From NCBI GenBank assembly GCA_003175915.1, contig PSRH01000078.1:1-5421 (forward strand): DNA of 5,421 bases, written 5' to 3'. The DNA is from Candidatus Melainabacteria bacterium. GTDB taxonomy: Bacteria; Cyanobacteriota; Vampirovibrionia; Obscuribacterales; Obscuribacteraceae. Below, in pieces: positions 1-4,045 of this stretch. Each line of letters starts with the position of its first letter. Within the stretch, counting starts at the first letter, position 1. The position numbers and the translations under genes are program-made. The notes under the pieces are model-generated. The model made no database searches. It saw only the letters and a program-made list of their open reading frames with translations, and had not been told where the DNA came from.

Positions 1-154
1 TTTCCGAACGCCAGTAAATTTTAATTCTAGTACACGTAAGACCATCTCAGGCAAAAAACTAAATGTTCCGTGAACGTGCAGAATTGAACGTAACAAACCC
101 GTTTTTGAAGGACAATGGTGGGTACTATTGGACCAGGAGGGGCGACCGGCGACC
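1..154. other. Region upstream of the ETF operon
   Basis: No gene is convincing here. One forward frame is open from the left edge to a TGA at 71-73 and could be the tail of an upstream gene, but it is too short to judge. I could not find a -35/-10 pair of good quality, so the operon promoter may lie further left. Small structures present are an imperfect hairpin at 63-77 (ATGTTC, CGT loop, GAACGT, with one G-T pair) and a direct repeat TGAACGT at 71-77 and 85-91. A short out-of-frame reading frame (115-171) with a GAAGGA sequence in front overlaps the etfB start. Confidence 0.5.
135..140 (+). promoter_or_regulatory. Ribosome-binding site of etfB
   Basis: AGGAGG is a full match to the anti-Shine-Dalgarno core. 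It sits 14 bases before the ATG at 155, which is longer than usual, but no other start codon in the etfB frame lies closer downstream of it. The in-frame TTG at 128 lies upstream of this motif, so the motif cannot serve it. Confidence 0.6.
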
Positions 155-994
155 ATGGCAGGCTCTTATAACATTTTCGTTCTAGTTAAGCAGGTCCCCG
201 ATCAGGGTTCGAAGGCGGGTTTGAATCCTGATGGCACAATAGACCGAGCCAAAGCAAAGCGTATGTTGAATCCTTTCGACCGCTACGCTTTACAAGCGGC
301 CCTCCACACCAAGAGAACCTACGGCGGCACAGTCACTACGATCAGCATGGGACCGCCGCCGGCTGTAGAAGTCTTACTGGAGGCCCTCGAGCACGGAGTC
401 GATCGAGGTTACCTCTTGTCTGACCGCCGCCTGGCCGCCTCCGACACGCTGGCTACCGCCTATGCTTTATTCAAGACCGTGAACTACGCCGGCAAACCCG
501 ACATCATTTTTTGCGGACTACAGACGACTGATGGAGACACGGCCCAGGTCGGCCCGCAACTGGCCGAGCGCCTCAATTTTCCTCAAATTACTTATTGCGA
601 GGATTTTTCTATAGAGGATGGCAAAGTGCACGCCCGCCGCATCATCGAGGGCGGCACCCAAAAGGTGGTTACGGAGATGCCGGTTCTGGTAACCGTCGCC
701 AACTCCTATCATCAACTGGAATACAAATCATTCCGGGGCACCTGGCGCGTACAACAACTGCAGAGAAATCCGGAAGAGCTGAAGAAGTACATCCAAACGA
801 TCGATCTAGACGTGATCGGTGCTGATCCTGATCGTTGCGGCTTGAAAGGATCGCCAACTATCGTAGCCTGGACTGACAAAGTAGGCGAAATCGGAGGAAA
901 CTGTCAAATGCATGAAGGCAACGCGCCTGAGAATCTGGTAAAAGAAGTAATTGCTGGCAGCAACGTAAAAGACTATTTGGTGGTGACCCATTAG
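155..994 (+). CDS. etfB: Electron transfer flavoprotein, beta subunit (FixA / bifurcating type)
   Basis: This is the small ETF subunit, which with EtfA forms a soluble flavoprotein dimer carrying electrons from a dehydrogenase or NADH to a membrane quinone oxidoreductase. Counting from the ATG at 155 (279 residues), the family pattern is complete: FVLVKQVPD near the N-terminus, NPFDRYALQAAL at about 39-50, SMGPPPAVEVL at 64-74, SDRRLAASDTLAT at 89-101, DGDTAQVGPQLAERL at 126-140 and GLKGSPT at 229-235. The DGDTAQVGP segment is typical of FixA and bifurcating ETFs; human-type ETF-beta differs there. The frame can be extended to a TTG at 128, but homologues begin two or three residues before the first strand, as this ATG does, and AGGAGG lies between the two. 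It is the first gene of a three-gene operon, with etfA starting 4 bases after its stop. Family identity is certain; bifurcation is inferred from the motifs. Confidence 0.96.
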   Translation: MAGSYNIFVLVKQVPDQGSKAGLNPDGTIDRAKAKRMLNPFDRYALQAALHTKRTYGGTVTTISMGPPPAVEVLLEALEHGVDRGYLLSDRRLAASDTLATAYALFKTVNYAGKPDIIFCGLQTTDGDTAQVGPQLAERLNFPQITYCEDFSIEDGKVHARRIIEGGTQKVVTEMPVLVTVANSYHQLEYKSFRGTWRVQQLQRNPEELKKYIQTIDLDVIGADPDRCGLKGSPTIVAWTDKVGEIGGNCQMHEGNAPENLVKEVIAGSNVKDYLVVTH

Positions 995-998
995 ATAA

Positions 999-2105
999 AT
1001 GACTGAGCAAGACGTATCGGCTTTCTGTCCCAAAGGAGATGTGCTGGTAATAGCCGAGCACATTCTCGGGGAATTGCAACCAGTTACCTTTGAGTTGCTG
1101 GGAGCCGGCCGGATCCTGGCCGATAAAATGGGACGTTCTCTCATCGCCTTAGTGATCGGCTATAACCTCGGTGAGATCCCCTGTAAACTGATCGAATATG
1201 GCGCTGACATCGTCTATGTCGCCGATCACCCGGATCTATTTAATTACCGCACGCTCACTTATCGCCGGGTTGCTTGCGATTTTCTTGAGTCTTTAAAGGA
1301 ACCACCGCATACGACTCTACTCGGCTCAACTACGACCGGCAGAGATCTTGCTCCGCGTATTGCAGCTCACTTTGACACCGGGTTGACGGCAGATTGCACC
1401 GAGCTGGATATCGGTCCCTACGAACATAAGAGCAAAGTCGATCCCAGCAAAATCGGCTTGTATCCGAATTGTCTTTACGCGATAAGACCAAGCTTTGGCG
1501 AAAGTTTAAAGGCGCGCATTCTGGGCCCCTGGAAAAACCCACAGATGGCGACAACGCGCCCCGGCGTAATGACACCCTTGAAACCGGATCCGAAAAGAGA
1601 AGGTAAAATCATTCAGATACCAGTGAATCTGCGCCCGGAAGACAATCGTCTGGTGATCGCCGAAACGCTGCGCGAAGTGGCCAAAGGCGTCAAGCTTACC
1701 GAGGCCGACGTTATCGTCAGCGGTGGCTATGGCTTGGGTTCACCTGACGGCTTCGATCTGGTGCGCGATTTAGCCCGATGTTTTGAAAACTCAGCAATCG
1801 GGGCCTCTCGTAAAGTCGTCGACCTCGGCTGGATGCCTTACGAACATCAAGTCGGTCAAACTGGCAAAACGGTGCGTCCGAAGGTCTACATCGCCTGCGG
1901 TATCTCCGGAGCGATTCAGCATCGGGTTGGCATGTCTAAATCAGGTTTGATCATAGCCATTAATAGAGATCCCGACGCTCCCATATTTAAATTCGCCCAC
2001 CATGGTATCGTGGGTGATATCTACCAGATCGTCCCGGAAATGATCAATCAGTTCAAATCCATGAAGCCGACGCAGGAGGTTAAGGCAGTTGTCAGCACGC
2101 ATTGA
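999..2105 (+). CDS. etfA: Electron transfer flavoprotein, alpha subunit (FixB type)
   Basis: This is the large ETF subunit (368 residues), holding the electron-transferring FAD in its C-terminal domain. The N-terminal domain shows GRDLAPRIAAHFDTGLTADC (114-133) and PQMATTRPGVM (181-191). The C-terminal FAD domain shows SGGYGLGSPDGF (241-252), GASRKVVDLGWMPYEHQVGQ (268-287) with TGKTV following, CGISGAIQH (300-308) and INRDPDAPIF (321-330), all in family order. Residue 244 is Tyr (TAT), where most ETFs have the flavin-contacting Arg of SGGRG; the rest of the site looks intact. The ATG lies 4 bases after the etfB stop and has no strong ribosome-binding site, so translation is probably coupled to etfB. 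The 3' end overlaps the next gene by 17 bases and contains that gene's ribosome-binding site. Family assignment is secure. Confidence 0.96.
   Translation: MTEQDVSAFCPKGDVLVIAEHILGELQPVTFELLGAGRILADKMGRSLIALVIGYNLGEIPCKLIEYGADIVYVADHPDLFNYRTLTYRRVACDFLESLKEPPHTTLLGSTTTGRDLAPRIAAHFDTGLTADCTELDIGPYEHKSKVDPSKIGLYPNCLYAIRPSFGESLKARILGPWKNPQMATTRPGVMTPLKPDPKREGKIIQIPVNLRPEDNRLVIAETLREVAKGVKLTEADVIVSGGYGLGSPDGFDLVRDLARCFENSAIGASRKVVDLGWMPYEHQVGQTGKTVRPKVYIACGISGAIQHRVGMSKSGLIIAINRDPDAPIFKFAHHGIVGDIYQIVPEMINQFKSMKPTQEVKAVVSTH
2074..2079 (+). promoter_or_regulatory. Ribosome-binding site fixing a TTG start inside etfA
   Basis: AGGAGG lies 9 bases before the TTG at 2089, within the last codons of etfA. 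It decides the start of the quinone oxidoreductase: the conserved FAD-binding strand (YDLLLVGG) begins only seven residues in, and no ATG or GTG is available between it and this site. Confidence 0.8.
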
Positions 2106-3804
2106 GTACGACCTCTTGCTAGTGGGAGGCAGTCCTTCCAACTTGACATTAGGCTATCACTTTCTCGAGCTTGCCAAACAGAGCGGCAAGCCATTCTCGA
2201 TCGCTATTCTGGAAAAGGGCAAAGAATTTGGCTCGCAGGTGCTGAGCGGTGCGGTGTCAAACCCGCACGTGCTCCAGAAGATCTGGCCCAACTATAAAGA
2301 AGCAGGCTTTCCAATCGAAGCGGTTTGTACTGACAGCAATTTTTCCGTGCTTGGTATCCATAAAAAATGGGACATGCCTCATTTCATGTATCCCAAATCC
2401 CTGGATAAGACAGGTTACCTGGTTCTTACCCTCAGCTACGTCACCGGCTGGATAGCCAAACAGCTTCAGGAAAAAGCCAAAGAGGTTCCCAACGTCACAG
2501 TCGATTTATACACCGGGTTTTCCGCACACAAAGTCGTATTTGAAAACGAGCGAGTAGCCGGTGTCTGCGTTACCGAAGAAGCAAAAAGTGATGAGGATTA
2601 TGTCTATTCCAAATTCACCTGTTTTGGAGACAAGGGATTCATTTCCCGGGATGTAATCGATCACTTTAAGCTGCGCGACTGTCCACAGATCTGGTCTGTC
2701 GGCGTCAAAGAAGTGTGGCAATGCAACGAAGATTACTCTGGCAAAGTCTGGCACACGCTCGGATGGCCTCTCCTTGATGGTACTTTCGGCGGTGGCTTTG
2801 TCTATGGCATGAAAGATAAAAAATTGACGATTGGCCTGGTGATCAGCCTCGATAGTAAGGATCCGAATCTCAATCCACAGCTCAAACTTCAAGAATACAA
2901 GAAGCACCCCTGGATTCAAGGAATGATCAAGGGCGGTAAGCTTCTCAAATATGGAGCGGCCCTTCTCCCGGAGGGCGGCTATTACAGTCTGCCTAAAAAG
3001 TTCGCTGTTCCTGGGGCACTGCTCTTAGGGGACGCCCTTGGCGTACTGGACGTAAAGAGCCTGGCCGGTATCGATCGCGCTATGGAGTGCGGCTATGTCG
3101 GAGCTGAAGTTCTCCACGAAGCACTGGTCAAAGGTGACTACAGCGAGGCAGCTCTTGCTGATTACCAGGGCCGACTGTCCGACAGCTTTGTTGTGCAAGA
3201 AGCCTACAAGAATCGCTACTTCCGCTGGGCATTTATGGAGAACTCCAGATTGCTGGGAGACTACCTTCCGGAAATGACCAAGAGTATCGATAAATCCTCA
3301 CCATGGGTGGGGATGTTCAAAATCGGCTTCATGCATCCCTTGCGCGCCCCTCTAGATGGCGTGCGCTCGCTCTCTCTTATAGAGGGCAAAATTGACATCG
3401 GCCCGATCAAATATCAAGCGGACAATAGACATATCATTCCCGACTTTGTTCCACCCAAATATGATGAGCCGCCTTTCGACAAAAGCACTATTTATTCTCG
3501 ACCGGACGCCGTCTTCTACGCCTCCACCAAGTACCACGAAGGCAACCACCACATTGACGAATTCAATGCTGATACTTGTGTCCGCTGCATCACCAAATAC
3601 AGTGCCCTCGGTAAAACCACTCCCTGCGTGGCTGACTGCACGGCCGAAGTTCATCGCATTGACGTAATTGATGGACTGAAAAAGCACGGCATGTCACTAG
3701 AAAACTGCATCCACTGCCGTACCTGTGAGATAGTCTGTCCCGAGAATAACCTGCGCGTTAATGCCACCTCTCAGGGCAGTGGCCCGGATTTTCTCGGCCT
3801 ATAA
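2089..3804 (+). CDS. ETF:quinone oxidoreductase, FixC-FixX fusion with a two-cluster ferredoxin domain
   Basis: This 571-residue membrane-associated flavoprotein should take electrons from the adjacent EtfAB and pass them to quinone; homologues are ETFDH/ETF-QO and, as separate proteins, FixC plus FixX. Seen in order: FAD strand YDLLLVGGSPSN (7-18), LEKGKEFGSQVLSGAV (41-56), SVGVKEVW (203-210), GWPLLDGTFGGGFVYG (225-240, the equivalent of the quinone-site region), EGGYYSLPK (295-303), LLLGDALGVLDV (311-322), and a C-terminal ferredoxin domain ending GPDFLGL. Cysteines there are 497, 500, 513, 517, 540, 543, 546 and 550. Ordinary ETF-QO has only the four equivalent to 517, 540, 543 and 546; the extra four fit a second [4Fe-4S] cluster as in EtfX. 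The dinucleotide motif is GGSPSN instead of GxGxxG. TTG start; 17-base overlap with etfA. The family is certain; two clusters are inferred. Confidence 0.92.
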   Translation: MSARIEYDLLLVGGSPSNLTLGYHFLELAKQSGKPFSIAILEKGKEFGSQVLSGAVSNPHVLQKIWPNYKEAGFPIEAVCTDSNFSVLGIHKKWDMPHFMYPKSLDKTGYLVLTLSYVTGWIAKQLQEKAKEVPNVTVDLYTGFSAHKVVFENERVAGVCVTEEAKSDEDYVYSKFTCFGDKGFISRDVIDHFKLRDCPQIWSVGVKEVWQCNEDYSGKVWHTLGWPLLDGTFGGGFVYGMKDKKLTIGLVISLDSKDPNLNPQLKLQEYKKHPWIQGMIKGGKLLKYGAALLPEGGYYSLPKKFAVPGALLLGDALGVLDVKSLAGIDRAMECGYVGAEVLHEALVKGDYSEAALADYQGRLSDSFVVQEAYKNRYFRWAFMENSRLLGDYLPEMTKSIDKSSPWVGMFKIGFMHPLRAPLDGVRSLSLIEGKIDIGPIKYQADNRHIIPDFVPPKYDEPPFDKSTIYSRPDAVFYASTKYHEGNHHIDEFNADTCVRCITKYSALGKTTPCVADCTAEVHRIDVIDGLKKHGMSLENCIHCRTCEIVCPENNLRVNATSQGSGPDFLGL

Positions 3805-3843
3805 ATACCTTCAAACCATAATAGCTTTTGATGAAATCCTATA

Positions 3844-3873
3844 TTGACCAGATGGATATCACCAGGCTAGGAT
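3844..3873 (+). promoter_or_regulatory. Candidate sigma70-type promoter for the secreted-protein gene
   Basis: TTGACC (3844-3849, five of six matches to TTGACA) is separated by 18 bases from TAGGAT (3868-3873, four of six matches to TATAAT). Transcription would start near 3880, just where the 11-bp inverted repeat begins, leaving a leader of about 165 bases before the ATG at 4046. This supports separate transcription of the downstream gene from the ETF operon. No convincing rho-independent terminator for the ETF operon is visible in front of it. Confidence 0.45.
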
Positions 3874-3878
3874 AGAAA

Positions 3879-3937
3879 ATGAACCACTGTTAATTTCCTT
3901 ACTAGTTGGCTCATATTTTTTCCAGCCAGTGGTTCAT
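3879..3937 (+). repeat. 11-bp perfect inverted repeat with a 37-base loop
   Basis: ATGAACCACTG at 3879-3889 is exactly complementary to CAGTGGTTCAT at 3927-3937. The interior contains a run of six T (3916-3921) and a small inner pair GGCT (3908-3911) / AGCC (3924-3927) that could close a sub-hairpin at the cost of one outer base pair. No T-run follows the right arm, so it is not a standard terminator. It could be the first stem of a transcript leader, an operator, or a tiny miniature element. The arms are direct observation; the role is unknown. Confidence 0.6.
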
Positions 3938-3949
3938 ATGGCGTATCAA

Positions 3950-4022
3950 GTGGGCGAGGACATTACTGCAATGTCCTGCTGTAGTTTGCCGCACATTTCT
4001 TGCGGCATAAGCTTTCGCCTAC
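3950..4022 (+). promoter_or_regulatory. Candidate structured leader RNA with a three-way junction
   Basis: Three helices nest cleanly. The outer helix pairs 3950-3956 (GTGGGCG) with 4016-4022 (CGCCTAC), 7 pairs including one G-U. Directly stacked on it, AGGACATT (3957-3964) pairs with AATGTCCT (3970-3977), 8 perfect pairs closing a 5-base loop. Then TGCCGCA (3987-3993) pairs with TGCGGCA (4001-4007), 7 perfect pairs closing a 7-base loop. Within the junction, GCT (3978-3980) can also pair with AGC (4010-4012). The element ends 8 bases before the AAAGGG ribosome-binding sequence, where cis-regulatory RNAs usually sit. It resembles no riboswitch class that I can recognise. The pairing is seen in the sequence; that the RNA folds or regulates is inference. 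Confidence 0.5.
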
Positions 4023-4030
4023 CAACTGGC

Positions 4031-4036
4031 AAAGGG
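4031..4036 (+). promoter_or_regulatory. Weak ribosome-binding site of the secreted-protein gene
   Basis: AAAGGG lies 9 bases before the ATG at 4046. Its GGG can pair with CCC at 4040-4042 across a 3-base loop, and the segment just upstream (4022-4030) can pair with two places in the leader, so access to it may be controlled. An alternative upstream start at 3971 would use GAGGA at 3956-3960, which is buried in a predicted hairpin. Confidence 0.4.
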
Positions 4037-4045
4037 CAACCCGCA

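Noticed and set aside
11..34. AT-rich stretch as the ETF operon promoter
   Set aside because: No -35 element lies at a suitable distance from the TAATTC or TAGTAC hexamers, and the left edge limits the view.
128..154. Nine-codon N-terminal extension of EtfB from a TTG at 128
   Set aside because: The added residues match nothing in the family, the AGGAGG lies downstream of that TTG, and homologues start at the equivalent of the ATG at 155.
2506..2919. 137-codon minus-strand reading frame
   Set aside because: It is antisense to the conserved core of the quinone oxidoreductase and has no family features or ribosome-binding site of note.
3497..3804. Separate fixX gene downstream of fixC
   Set aside because: The reading frame is continuous from 2089 to 3804, so the ferredoxin domain is fused, not a separate gene.
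3781..3806. GGCC...GGCC at the 3' end of the quinone oxidoreductase gene as a terminator
   Set aside because: Only a 4-bp stem, located inside the coding region, with no T-run after it.
3987..4007. GCCGCA/TGCGGC hairpin as a rho-independent terminator
   Set aside because: No T-run follows the stem (the next bases are TAAGC), and it lies just upstream of a start codon, where it fits better as part of a leader structure.
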